Positions 17,492 through 26,666 are shown, numbered from the stretch's first letter. The stretch: DNA of 64,000 nt from an uncultured Flavobacteriaceae bacterium (GCA_947502975.1 CANNBV010000001.1:372001-436000), one strand, 5' to 3'. Numbers and translations are program-made. Notes: a model not told the origin generated them from the letters alone.

Positions 17492-19048
17492 TTAATTTCC
17501 AAATTCGTTTTGCATTAAATTTGGGTTTGCACTTATTTCTGCGCTAGGAATAGGATATATTTCGCGACCAGCAGGGATAGTTACACCATAATTATCCATA
17601 ATAAACTTAGCTGCCTCTCCAGATCGTCTAATTACTCCCCATGTACAGAATTCACCTGCTAATTCTAATCTATATTCTTGTAAAATAGCATCCATATCAA
17701 CAGTTTTTGCAGGAGCGGTTCCTCCCCAAGCTCTATCTCTTACTCTATCGAAAGCAGCTTGTGCTTTAGCTGTTTGTCCGTCTTTTAAAGCAGCTTCAGC
17801 TAAACTTAACAAAGCACCTCCATAACGGAACCATATATGGCCTTGACCACCGAATAGAATTGATCTACCCCAACCTTCAATATCTGGATCTCTCCAAGAC
17901 TTTACAGCCCAATATCCAGATCTTGTATCAGGTGAACCTCCTGTCCATGGCTCAGCAACAGTTCCTACAGTATTAATATCAATACCATCATAATCTATGA
18001 TGTTAATTAACGGATCAGGATGTTCATCTCCTGGAGCAAGTACTGTCGCAGTTCTTCTGGTATCACCAGATTCATAAGCGTCATATAATTCTTTAGAAGG
18101 TATACCGTGGAATCCACCACCACCTGTTATATCAGTTGGCATTGCAAATAATTGTAAAATATTAACCTCATCATTTCTACCCCAACTTAAATCTGCATTT
18201 GCAGCCCATTGTAGTTCGAATATAGACTCTTTACCATTTGGATTAGCTACTGCATGAATATCTAAGAAATTATCTTCTAAATCTAATATTGGGCTTTGCT
18301 CTAAAGCTTCAAAAGCAGTTACAGCTTCAGTATATTGTCTTAACCACATGTGAGCATTACCTAAAACGTAGTATGCCGCAGCTCTAGTTACCCTACCTTT
18401 TTCAACATCATATGTCCAAGGTAATAAGTTTACAGCTTCAGTAGCATCGGTAACGATTTGCTGAAATACGGCATCTTGCGTATCTCTTGCTTTAAATGGA
18501 TCATCAGAAGGGGATAGCATCAATGGGACACCACCATAAACCTCAGCTAAATATTGATAAGATATACATCTTAAAACTAATACTTCACCTATTAGGCGAT
18601 TACCTACATCTGAACTGACAGCTCCATTTTCTACTGCAATTCTTAGGTTTTCAAGAGCAATATTAGCTCTACCTATTTGTCTGTAATTATTTGGCCATAT
18701 TTTAACGGCTACATCATTTGATGATGGATCTGGATTCCAATTCAAATACTCACTACTCGCAGGTTGCTCATTGTTTAAAAAATCTAGAGAAGTACTGTTT
18801 GCCCATCTGCTAATGCCTTTTACGTTATATTCATTTGGCAATCCAGGATCACCCGAAGAATCATTTTGAAAGGCATCGTACACTCCTGTTACAGCTGCTA
18901 TAGCTGTTTCATCAGAACTAAAAACTACATCTTGTGTTAGACCCTGCAAATTTTCATCAATCAAAAAATTATCAGAGCAACTTACAGCGGCTAGAAGCAT
19001 CACACTCAATACAGCTGTTCTTTTAATTAGTTTTTTATTTATATTCAT
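17492..19048 (-). CDS. SusD/RagB family glycan-binding lipoprotein
   Basis: Outer-membrane lipoprotein that binds glycan and caps its partner SusC transporter. 518 residues; signal peptide with lipobox AAVSC (Cys24). It shows N-terminal TPR-like helices (FSSDETAIAAVTGVYDAF; RCISYQYLAEVYGGVPL) and the C-terminal family signature (WFRYGGALLSLAEAAL; ILQEYRLELAGEF; EIYPIPSAEI). It starts 10 bp after the susC stop, the usual pairing. Specificity cannot be predicted from sequence. Confidence 0.96.
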   Translation of the reverse strand: MNINKKLIKRTAVLSVMLLAAVSCSDNFLIDENLQGLTQDVVFSSDETAIAAVTGVYDAFQNDSSGDPGLPNEYNVKGISRWANSTSLDFLNNEQPASSEYLNWNPDPSSNDVAVKIWPNNYRQIGRANIALENLRIAVENGAVSSDVGNRLIGEVLVLRCISYQYLAEVYGGVPLMLSPSDDPFKARDTQDAVFQQIVTDATEAVNLLPWTYDVEKGRVTRAAAYYVLGNAHMWLRQYTEAVTAFEALEQSPILDLEDNFLDIHAVANPNGKESIFELQWAANADLSWGRNDEVNILQLFAMPTDITGGGGFHGIPSKELYDAYESGDTRRTATVLAPGDEHPDPLINIIDYDGIDINTVGTVAEPWTGGSPDTRSGYWAVKSWRDPDIEGWGRSILFGGQGHIWFRYGGALLSLAEAALKDGQTAKAQAAFDRVRDRAWGGTAPAKTVDMDAILQEYRLELAGEFCTWGVIRRSGEAAKFIMDNYGVTIPAGREIYPIPSAEISANPNLMQNEFGN

Positions 19049-19058
19049 AGCTAAACGT

Positions 19059-22000
19059 TTAAAATTTTAAATTAAGTCCTAAAGTAAATGTTTTAGATAA
19101 AGGATATGCTCCTGCATCTATTCCTCTAGTTGTAACATTATTATTACCATTGATATCTGTGTTTTGTCCAATCTCAGGATCTGAACCAGAATAATTAGTA
19201 ATGGTAAATAAATTTTGCATACTAGTATAAATTCTCAATGTACTCAACCCTAATTTTTCTATTATATTTTGTGGTAAAGTATATCCAATATTTAAATTTC
19301 TTAATCTAAGGAATGAACCATCTTCCACAAAGTAACTTGATGCTCTATTGTTCTGCACATCATTGTCATCTATTACCGCTCTTGCAAAAGTGTTTGTAGA
19401 GCCTTCTCCTGTCCAACGGTTATTAAAATATTCTGTACTTACATTAGAGAAAGAAGCAGAATTACCATATCCTGAAGCACTTTCTAATTCTCTTTTCACT
19501 AAATTCAATACATCATTTCCATAAGACCCGTAAAAATTGAATCCAATATCAAAGTTCTTGTAAGCAAAATTTAAATTTAAGCTTCCATAAAAATCAGGAA
19601 CAGGACTACCTATTTCTGTTCTATCAAATTCACCATCAATTATACCATCAGGCACACCGTTTGGACCACTAATATCTCTGAATCTGCGATCTCCAGGAGC
19701 TGTGCTTACATCTTGTGTAGGAGCATTGTCGATCTCAGCTTGATTTTGAAATATGCCATCAGCTACAAAACCATAAAAAGCACCAACTTCTCCACCTTCT
19801 CGTGCTCTTGTTATATCATACCAAAAACCATCTTCGTTAAAATTATTTAAAAATTGATTAGGGAAAACCACTTCTTTAGAAAGGTTATCTATTCTTGTAA
19901 TTTCATTATCTACAAATGTTACATTGGCATTAATATCAAATGTAAAATCGCCATCATTTTTTCTATACCCTAATAAAAGTTCAAACCCCTTATTTACTAC
20001 AGTACCACCATTTTGCGGTTGCGTCGTAAATCCTGATTGAGATGGTACAGTATTATTGAATAAGAAATCTCCAGATTCTCTATTAAAATAATCTGCAGTA
20101 AAGTAAATATTACCATTTAATAATTCACCTTCCAGCCCAATATTAGTTTGAGTTTGAGTTTCCCAGCTTAAATCTGAATTTGCTGCACCAAGCGCCGCTA
20201 GCCCTAAAGAACTATTAGACCCGTCAAAAGCATAACTTGTGTCTGTTGTTCCAGTGGCTAAACCTTGAAAAAAGAAAACAAATTGAAAAGGTTGAATACC
20301 GAAAAAACTACCTGTTTCTCCCCAGCTACCTCTTAATTTTAATCTATTGAATATGCTGCTGTCCATAAAATCTTCTTCATCTATATTCCAGCCAGCACCA
20401 ACTGAAGGGAACACTCCCCACAAGTTATTTCTACTGAATACATCTCCAACACCATCTCTTCTTATTGTTCCAGTTAAATAATATTTACTATCAAAATTAT
20501 AGTTTAACCTAGCAAAAGTACTGGCTAAGGTTCTTCTATCAGACACTCCAAATGCATTTTGAATGTTATCAGCTGCTGCTATACTTCTAATACTGTTGTT
20601 TAAGAACCCTAGTCCTGTAGCTCCAGTAAATTTTCTATATCTTCTTTGTGCAGAAACACCTGCTAATACATCTATATTGTGTTTGTCGGCAATTGTTGTG
20701 TTATACTTTAGTAAATATTCTGCTAACCACTCATTACTGGTCGATTGGCTTGTGCTATACTGTGCATCATTTCTTAAATCCACATTACCACTACTACGAT
20801 AGTATTCAGGTAGAAACGATTCTCCAGCAAAGTTGTCAACTCTTGCACCTACTTTTAATTGAGTAGATAAACCTCCATAAATGTCCCATTCAGCATCTAT
20901 ATTTGCTAATAGTGTATTAGTAACGTTATCTAAATCGTTTTCTAGAGCTCTTGCTACCCAGTTTTGGCCATCTCGAAAAGCTTCACCTGTTACATCGGGA
21001 AACGCACCAAAATTACCATTGGCATCAACAGGTAAATCAGTAGGATTCACACCTCCATTTAGATTAGCTTCTCCAGCAGGAGCTAAATGTGGTACTGTTG
21101 CATATAAATTCAATAAATTCCCTCTACCTGTGCCTAGCGGTTGGAAGCTTTGAGACGTAACATACTTGGCATTTGCTTTTACTCTTATTTTATCTGTTAC
21201 ATCGAAAGCTGCATTTAGCCCCATATCGTAACGTACAAACTCTGAACCAAGCAATGTCCCTTCTTGATCAAAAATACCTGCTGTAAAAGCGATTCTGGAT
21301 TTATCTCCTCCACCTCTAACAGATAAAGTAGAACTTTTGCTTATTGCAGAATCAAATATTTGATCTTGCCAATTAATATGTCTTAAACTACTTGGATTAC
21401 TCCATCCTGAATAAGGTATCGCATTACCAGCAACTTGTGTGTTACTACTACTGCTTAACTCAGTTGTAAAAGCAGCAAATTGGTTTACATCCAAAACATC
21501 AAGCTCTTTTGGTGAGCTGTGAAAACCTAAGAAAGAATTAAACTCTACTTGTACTTTCCCTTTAACCCCTTGCTTAGTTTGAATAATAACAACACCGTTA
21601 TTAGCTCTCACTCCATAAAGCGCTGTAGCAGAGGCGTCTTTTAATACAGATATAGATTGAATTGTATTTGGGTTAACAAACGAAATATTAGTTGTTGGAA
21701 AACCATCTACAATATACAATGGTGTAGTGCTACCAAATGAACCCACACCACGAATATTAACAGATACTGATGACCCTGGTGCTCCAGAATTTGATGTTAC
21801 TTGAACACCAGCAGCAGCACTCTGTAATGCTTGGTCTACATTTGTAGCTGGGAAACTATTAAGTGTTTCGGCACTTACTGTAGCCACAGCCCCTGTTAAA
21901 TCTTTTTTACTCGCTGTTCCATAGGCTACAACTATTACTTCATCTAAGGCAGCGGTGTCCTCTTCTAATTGTACATTTAGCGTTGTTTGATTTCCAACAG

Positions 22001-22334
22001 TAATTTCTTTTGTTTTATATCCCAAAGAACTAAATACTAATACAGCATTTGTGCTAGTAACATTTAGCGTGTAATTTCCATCAAAATCTGATGCAGCTCC
22101 ATTACTAGTTCCTTTTTCTATAACAGTAGCACCAGCTAGAGGTAATCCATTGGCATCTGTTATTACTCCAGAAACGGATGATTGAATATTAATCTCAGAA
22201 GTTTCAAGGTTCATTGCCTTTGAAGCATTAACCGAAAAACAAGAGACGAGCAACAAAAGTAAAATTACTTTCATTGATAGGTTAAATTTAAGTGAATTAG
22301 GCAGCTTAAACCCAATACTTTTACAGTTTTTCAT
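19059..22334 (-). CDS. SusC/RagA family TonB-linked outer-membrane transporter
   Basis: Outer-membrane beta-barrel that imports oligosaccharides with TonB energy. 1091 residues: signal segment (about 21-41), a CarboxypepD_reg-like domain (VSGVITDANGLPLAGATV, about 54-130), the TonB-dependent plug (LDEVIVVAYGTASKKDLTGAV, then GSFGSTTPLYIVDGFP), and the barrel ending in FTLGLNLKF with a terminal Phe. There is no N-terminal STN signalling domain, so it does not look like a transporter that signals directly to an anti-sigma factor, although an ECF sigma gene lies just upstream. Paired with susD downstream. Confidence 0.96.
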   Translation of the reverse strand: MKNCKSIGFKLPNSLKFNLSMKVILLLLLVSCFSVNASKAMNLETSEINIQSSVSGVITDANGLPLAGATVIEKGTSNGAASDFDGNYTLNVTSTNAVLVFSSLGYKTKEITVGNQTTLNVQLEEDTAALDEVIVVAYGTASKKDLTGAVATVSAETLNSFPATNVDQALQSAAAGVQVTSNSGAPGSSVSVNIRGVGSFGSTTPLYIVDGFPTTNISFVNPNTIQSISVLKDASATALYGVRANNGVVIIQTKQGVKGKVQVEFNSFLGFHSSPKELDVLDVNQFAAFTTELSSSSNTQVAGNAIPYSGWSNPSSLRHINWQDQIFDSAISKSSTLSVRGGGDKSRIAFTAGIFDQEGTLLGSEFVRYDMGLNAAFDVTDKIRVKANAKYVTSQSFQPLGTGRGNLLNLYATVPHLAPAGEANLNGGVNPTDLPVDANGNFGAFPDVTGEAFRDGQNWVARALENDLDNVTNTLLANIDAEWDIYGGLSTQLKVGARVDNFAGESFLPEYYRSSGNVDLRNDAQYSTSQSTSNEWLAEYLLKYNTTIADKHNIDVLAGVSAQRRYRKFTGATGLGFLNNSIRSIAAADNIQNAFGVSDRRTLASTFARLNYNFDSKYYLTGTIRRDGVGDVFSRNNLWGVFPSVGAGWNIDEEDFMDSSIFNRLKLRGSWGETGSFFGIQPFQFVFFFQGLATGTTDTSYAFDGSNSSLGLAALGAANSDLSWETQTQTNIGLEGELLNGNIYFTADYFNRESGDFLFNNTVPSQSGFTTQPQNGGTVVNKGFELLLGYRKNDGDFTFDINANVTFVDNEITRIDNLSKEVVFPNQFLNNFNEDGFWYDITRAREGGEVGAFYGFVADGIFQNQAEIDNAPTQDVSTAPGDRRFRDISGPNGVPDGIIDGEFDRTEIGSPVPDFYGSLNLNFAYKNFDIGFNFYGSYGNDVLNLVKRELESASGYGNSASFSNVSTEYFNNRWTGEGSTNTFARAVIDDNDVQNNRASSYFVEDGSFLRLRNLNIGYTLPQNIIEKLGLSTLRIYTSMQNLFTITNYSGSDPEIGQNTDINGNNNVTTRGIDAGAYPLSKTFTLGLNLKF

Positions 22335-22384
22335 ATCTTTGAATTGTTTAAATAGTTAGCTAAAATTTAGTTGATTATTACACA

Positions 22385-22418
22385 TCGGGAAGTATTGCTG
22401 TACTTCTCGATTTTTTTT
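22385..22418 (+). terminator. plus-strand intrinsic terminator in the susC leader
   Basis: Stem TCGGGAAGTA / TACTTCTCGA with loop TTGCTG followed by eight T on the plus strand. No plus-strand gene ends here. It would stop transcription running antisense to the 5' end of susC, or act as a stem in the susC leader when read on the minus strand. Confidence 0.55.
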
Positions 22419-22491
22419 GAATCATACATTTAATTGTCTTTTTGTTTCATTTAGGATGTTTTACATTATTTATATTTAGTTATTTGGTTTT

Positions 22492-22704
22492 TTAAAATAA
22501 TTTAGGTTTTACTTTCTCCCATGCTTTTGATTCATCTATATGCATTAGCTCTTCAAAATCAATACCTTTTTGTTTGATGGCCTTTAACCGCAAGTACATT
22601 AACTTGTTAATTTCTGATTCATCAAACCATTTTCTAAATTCGAAATCCTCGTCTCTTGACAGATTACTATTTAGTTTTTCAATAATGAGTTTTCCCTTAT
22701 TCAT
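22492..22704 (-). CDS. short anti-sigma-like protein (FecR N-terminal domain only)
   Basis: 70 residues. The sequence (KLNSNLSRDEDFEFRKWFDES, then DESKAWEKVKPKLF) resembles the cytoplasmic N-terminal anti-sigma domain of FecR-type regulators in Bacteroidota. It ends before any membrane span or periplasmic FecR domain; a stop follows and I see no continuation before susC. It lies between the ECF sigma gene and susC, so a role in holding or tuning that sigma factor is likely. It could be a natural soluble anti-sigma or a decayed remnant. Assignment is by pattern and position. Confidence 0.55.
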   Translation of the reverse strand: MNKGKLIIEKLNSNLSRDEDFEFRKWFDESEINKLMYLRLKAIKQKGIDFEELMHIDESKAWEKVKPKLF

Positions 22705-22821
22705 TAGTTAACCTACAACACCATTTACAATTAAGACCCATAAACGTATAAATAGGGTAGTGTTTAAATGAAAAATCAATAATAAATAAGCCAAAAAAGT
22801 GTCATAAGCTCAGTTTTACAT

Positions 22822-23337
22822 CTATGAATAGGCATTTTGCAAGTTAGATCGTAATATTTTATACGATTTCTTTAAATGAAACTTTACTGTGTTTATTGAT
22901 ATGCCTAAAATATCAGCAGCACCTTGATATTTTGCCCCCTCCAATACACATAATTCAAAAACCTTTCTGGTTTGTTGGGGTAAAATATTTAAAGACGCTT
23001 TCAATCTATTTGCTTTTTCAATGTTTATCATAAATTCTTCATGAGAAGGCTCTAAATCTGCTAAACAGTATTCATTAATTGTTTCTAGTTTTTTAGATCG
23101 TTGTATTTTCTTTAAACTAGTATTACGAACAGCAGTACTTATATAACTTTTTAAATCTAAAATCTCAGTTTTCACCTTTCTGTTCAATATTTTAACAAAA
23201 ACATCTTGTACCATATCTTCAGCTTCAGAAATATTCTCTAAATAACTGTATGATAAAAGACACCACTCTTTGTAGTGTTTCATAAACATCATCTCTATTT
23301 GATGTTTTGTGCTAATTTTTAATGTATCATTTAACAT
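22822..23337 (-). CDS. ECF RNA polymerase sigma factor (Bacteroidota sigma-70 family)
   Basis: Extracytoplasmic-function sigma factor directing RNA polymerase. I start it at the ATG at 23337 (MLNDTLKIS), giving 171 residues; the longer frame to 23415 would overlap the upstream gene and adds a sequence unlike the family. Region 2 includes SEAEDMVQDVFVKIL, and region 4 has LPQQTRKVFELCVLEGAKYQGAADILGISINTVKFHLKK, a clear HTH. It lies inside the carbohydrate locus between the DUF5060 gene and the short anti-sigma-like gene, so it likely feeds back on susCD expression. Confidence 0.92.
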   Translation of the reverse strand: MLNDTLKISTKHQIEMMFMKHYKEWCLLSYSYLENISEAEDMVQDVFVKILNRKVKTEILDLKSYISTAVRNTSLKKIQRSKKLETINEYCLADLEPSHEEFMINIEKANRLKASLNILPQQTRKVFELCVLEGAKYQGAADILGISINTVKFHLKKSYKILRSNLQNAYS

Positions 23338-23387
23338 ATCAATACGTTTTATAATACGCACAGCGGTTAAAGCTTTATATTTTGCGT

Positions 23388-25223
23388 TTAGTTTGTTAGT
23401 TTTTGTATTAAACACACCCAGTCGTGTTGATGCGTTTTATATTTGTTTGGTATACCTATGTTTACTTCAGCACCTCCCAGTAGCTCTTTAACAGTTCCTT
23501 GTTGCAATGCTCCTCCGTTTTGTGGATTATACCAGCTTACCTTATACTTTCCTGAAACCTTTTTTAGATTAATTGTTGTGTTATCAATTTTGGGTAAATA
23601 CACTGCATATATTTCTCCTTGGTTACTTAGACAATACCCATCTTTTGCATTAATAAGTGTATGTTCTGGTTGCATTTGCCAATAGGGCAAATATTTTTCA
23701 AAAAAGGTTATAGCATGGTTGGTTATTTCCCAAAGGCGGTTACGTTGTCTCCAATCTTCTGAATTTAAATCGTTATGAGGATGCTTAGCCCCGAAATACC
23801 ATTCTACTCCAGCAGCGCCAGACATAAGTGTTCCCCAAAGTGCATATTGCCGCAAGGAGTCATGATTAGAGTCTAAACTATCTGGTAAAGCAGCGGTATG
23901 CCACATACCAATTTCATCCATTGAGATTAACCAATCATTGCCTTTTGCTTTTGCTTTTCTTTTCCATGTACTCACAACTTCGGGAGCAAACTCTCTTTTA
24001 TCTTGCTGTAGAGATAACCCATCTAAATATTTGAATCCGAGAATTGAATCTAAAATTTGACTTCTCAGGGGATCGTGAGAATGTGTATGCAGAAGTACAG
24101 GATGATTATAAGGATCTGTTTCTTTTAAAAATTTGGACATCATTTTTCGCTGATTATCGTTTTGGCCAATAGGAGACCATGAAGCTGGTCCATTTTCTTC
24201 TCCTAAATTCCAAGTCAAGGCTAAATGATGCCCAAATCTTGCTATTAATTCTCTTAAATATAATTGACGCATTGCCCCTGTATTGCCACTATCTAGCATA
24301 GTTTCATTTTCAGTTTCTTGTAAAACTACATGCAACATTATCCCTTTTTTCTGCATGTGATTGAACACGATATTCCACTGCTCTAGCTTGCTTACATCAA
24401 AGCGTGTTATCTCTTCGGGATTGGTATAAGGCCAGACATCTTTTCCATCTCCAAGAATATTCATGGTAAGAAAATATGCTGCGTTCATACCCTTTGAAGA
24501 CAAATAATTTACAGCGCCTATTAACCCTTTGCCTTTTCTGTCTTTCCATGTTGGGTCACCTAACGTCCAATCTTTTTCATGCGCTAAAAACTCATGAATT
24601 TTATTATCCGTACTTGCTTCGCCTTCTCTATTTGATGTATCCATTCTGTAGGTTCCATCAAAATCTTTATATCCCAGTAAATTTTCTGGACTATTGGTTC
24701 CTCCTTTTATCCAATACTTGTCCGAGGTTTGAAACTTATAAAAGCCTTGATGAGCAACTAACCTTCCATTAGCTCTAAAATCTGGACTTTGCTTATCTGA
24801 AGGTACTACCAAGAATTCACCTTTATCACCATTAATAGCAACTAATTCTCCTTCTTTTATATTTGTATTCAAAGCTACACTGTCTCCATGGTGCAGCATA
24901 GCTTGATAGTTCCATTTACCTACTTGGTCAGGCGTAAATCGTACCTTCCAAATATTACCATGGTTCGCACTAGTTTCTGCAGCATTACCATCTGCAGCAT
25001 AGAAGCCTCTTACCAAATAACTTTCTGTTTCATTTTTAAATACAACGCTTAATCTGTAATTTAAAAATGGATTATCTCTATCTGTTTCAGAAGTACTAGG
25101 GCCTTTAAAGGATAATTCTATAGTATGCCATTTTTTATAAACTTCAGAAGCATTACAACTTTGATCTAAACCAAAGCCAAAACACAATAAAAGAATAGCG
25201 ATATTTGATAAAAAAGACTTCAC
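23388..25223 (-). CDS. DUF5060 domain glycoside hydrolase-like protein, secreted
   Basis: 611 residues with a signal peptide (residues 1-25, SCNASEVYKKW). The N-terminal DUF5060 sandwich (about 30-125) contains WHTIELSFKGP and VRFTPDQVGKWNY. It is followed by a TIM-barrel-like region (NAAYFLTMNILGDGKDVWPY; NLGEENGP; ISMDEIGMWH) with plausible catalytic Glu residues in LGEENG and MDEIG, and a C-terminal sandwich of the putative collagen-binding type. Similar proteins in marine flavobacteria are glycosidases in polysaccharide loci. It sits 2 bp downstream of the GH5 gene. Activity cannot be fixed from sequence. Confidence 0.83.
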   Translation of the reverse strand: MKSFLSNIAILLLCFGFGLDQSCNASEVYKKWHTIELSFKGPSTSETDRDNPFLNYRLSVVFKNETESYLVRGFYAADGNAAETSANHGNIWKVRFTPDQVGKWNYQAMLHHGDSVALNTNIKEGELVAINGDKGEFLVVPSDKQSPDFRANGRLVAHQGFYKFQTSDKYWIKGGTNSPENLLGYKDFDGTYRMDTSNREGEASTDNKIHEFLAHEKDWTLGDPTWKDRKGKGLIGAVNYLSSKGMNAAYFLTMNILGDGKDVWPYTNPEEITRFDVSKLEQWNIVFNHMQKKGIMLHVVLQETENETMLDSGNTGAMRQLYLRELIARFGHHLALTWNLGEENGPASWSPIGQNDNQRKMMSKFLKETDPYNHPVLLHTHSHDPLRSQILDSILGFKYLDGLSLQQDKREFAPEVVSTWKRKAKAKGNDWLISMDEIGMWHTAALPDSLDSNHDSLRQYALWGTLMSGAAGVEWYFGAKHPHNDLNSEDWRQRNRLWEITNHAITFFEKYLPYWQMQPEHTLINAKDGYCLSNQGEIYAVYLPKIDNTTINLKKVSGKYKVSWYNPQNGGALQQGTVKELLGGAEVNIGIPNKYKTHQHDWVCLIQKLTN

Positions 25224-25225
25224 TT

Positions 25226-26419
25226 TTAAGATTTACCAGTTATTATTTTTATTAAAGCTTCATTTTTAGTTTCATTGGAATTTATTAGCCCAAAATTGTC
25301 ACTCTTATAATTCCAATTAGCATGTCCTATTCCTGTTTCTTCAAAAAGTTGGATCATATCTTTATACCAGTTTAAACCATCAGTTTCAGGTGCATTCGAA
25401 ATAATCCCAAATTCACCACAATACAACGGCAACCCTAATTTTTGTGCCTTTTTTATGGGCTGTTGCCACATTTTTAAGAGTGATGTTTTGGTGAATTCAA
25501 CACCTACCCAATCTTTTACTTGGCTTTTTATGCTTTCAGGTAGTTTATCGAATTCGTTTTGTGTCAGTATTACTCCTGGGTATTTTACTGGGCCATTGTA
25601 ACCTTTCAAATAGGTCCATCTTGCTGCATAGTGACTCAATAGGAATGGCTCATAGAAATGAAAACTTAGAAGAATATTTTTATCATCTGAAGGCACTCTT
25701 AACGCATCAAAAGTATCTACTGATTGCCATCTATTAGAACCTATTACAATGGTTCTATTTTTTTCTAGCGCCCTAATGGCATCGAAAGCCTTAGTCAATA
25801 GAGCATTCCAAGTTTGATGATCATCGGCTACAGCTTCATTCATCAATTCGTAAGCCACATCATCATTAGAAAACTTATTCAAGGTTTTTGATAAATCTCT
25901 CCATAGATCAAAAAACTTTTCTTGTTCGGCTGGGTCTGTCCATAGTGGTTTTTCTTCAGCATTAAAGTGATGTGATCTTAAAATATGTAAATCAACTATA
26001 ACTTTTAATTCGCTTTCAATACACCATTCTACACACTTTTCCATCAAACTAAATGCGTCTTGGTGGCGGTTCCCATTTTCATCCCACATTTGCTCTTCGT
26101 CAATAGGTAAGCGTATGTGGTCAAAACCTAATTCTGCTATTTTTTTAACATCAGCTTTTGTGAAAAAAGATATTCTTTGTGACCCTCTTCTATCGCTTTG
26201 AGATAACCAATGCGCTATGTTTGTTCCTTTAAAAACTTCAAATCCATTTTTAATACTTTGGGTTTCCTCAGTGTTTACATGCTCTATAGTTTGTGATTTA
26301 GATTTTCCATTGGAACAACAATAAAAACACATGACAACTAACATAACTATAGGTAACAATAAGAACTGATATAAACCAGTTTTTGTTTTTACTATTTTAT
26401 TGTTTTGACTTTGCTGCAT
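25226..26419 (-). CDS. glycoside hydrolase family 5 (cellulase-type) lipoprotein
   Basis: Endo- or exo-acting beta-glycanase, 397 residues. The N-terminal hydrophobic stretch ends YCCSN (Cys34/35), suggesting an envelope lipoprotein. The GH5 barrel includes GFDHIRLPID, the acid/base Glu195 in ELMNEAV and the nucleophile Glu336 in YCGEFGI; HFYEP carries the conserved His. It is the first full-size gene after the regulatory region at 26420-26794 and is followed after 2 bp by the DUF5060 gene. Subfamily, hence beta-1,4 versus beta-1,3 or mannan specificity, is not resolved. Confidence 0.92.
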   Translation of the reverse strand: MQQSQNNKIVKTKTGLYQFLLLPIVMLVVMCFYCCSNGKSKSQTIEHVNTEETQSIKNGFEVFKGTNIAHWLSQSDRRGSQRISFFTKADVKKIAELGFDHIRLPIDEEQMWDENGNRHQDAFSLMEKCVEWCIESELKVIVDLHILRSHHFNAEEKPLWTDPAEQEKFFDLWRDLSKTLNKFSNDDVAYELMNEAVADDHQTWNALLTKAFDAIRALEKNRTIVIGSNRWQSVDTFDALRVPSDDKNILLSFHFYEPFLLSHYAARWTYLKGYNGPVKYPGVILTQNEFDKLPESIKSQVKDWVGVEFTKTSLLKMWQQPIKKAQKLGLPLYCGEFGIISNAPETDGLNWYKDMIQLFEETGIGHANWNYKSDNFGLINSNETKNEALIKIITGKS

Positions 26420-26429
26420 TGTTCTTTTC

Positions 26430-26525
26430 TTATATGTTTAATAGTACTACTACTAGCAGTATCATTAGAAATCCAATTAATAAGATTTCCATGATTAGTT
26501 TTTTTTTGATTCTTTTTTGACTCAT
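26430..26525 (-). CDS. 31-residue putative membrane peptide at the head of the GH5 operon
   Basis: ATG at 26525, stop at 26430, only 10 bp before the GH5 start. The peptide begins MSQKRIKKKL and continues into a single hydrophobic span of about 18 residues ending LLNI. The basic N-terminus followed by one span looks like a real small membrane protein rather than chance. A TAAGTTTG -7 box lies about 20 bp upstream, so it would be the first ORF of the transcript. It may be a leader peptide or a small envelope protein; I recognise no family. Confidence 0.5.
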   Translation of the reverse strand: MSQKRIKKKLIMEILLIGFLMILLVVVLLNI

Positions 26526-26545
26526 ACCTTGCAATTACTTCAATC

Positions 26546-26553
26546 CAAACTTA
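26546..26553 (-). promoter_or_regulatory. putative -7 promoter box for the carbohydrate operon
   Basis: On the minus strand the bases read TAAGTTTG, matching the Bacteroidota -7 consensus TAnnTTTG. It is placed about 20 bp before the 31-residue ORF. No convincing TTG -33 box is seen, as expected for an activator-dependent promoter. Confidence 0.5.
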
Positions 26554-26631
26554 ACATTTCGTTAATATTTGATTTGCTACTAAGCATCCATAAAATGAAA
26601 AAAATGAAGCGTTAATAGTAAATTAGAGTGT

Positions 26632-26666
26632 TATGCAACATTTGTATTATTGTATGCAACATTTGT
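26632..26666 (-). promoter_or_regulatory. direct-repeat operator, probable binding site of the hybrid regulator
   Basis: Two perfect copies of TATGCAACATTTGT (26632-26645 and 26653-26666) start exactly 21 bp apart, two helical turns. AraC-type output domains bind such direct repeats. The site lies between the hybrid regulator gene and the GH5 operon, about 80 bp upstream of the -7 box. The rest of 26420-26794 holds the small ORF and promoter; nothing else was seen. Confidence 0.7.

Noticed and set aside
22822-23415. Longer start for the ECF sigma gene (ATG at 23415)
   Set aside because: It overlaps the DUF5060 gene by 28 bp and adds residues unlike the family; ATG at 23337 gives a normal sigma length.
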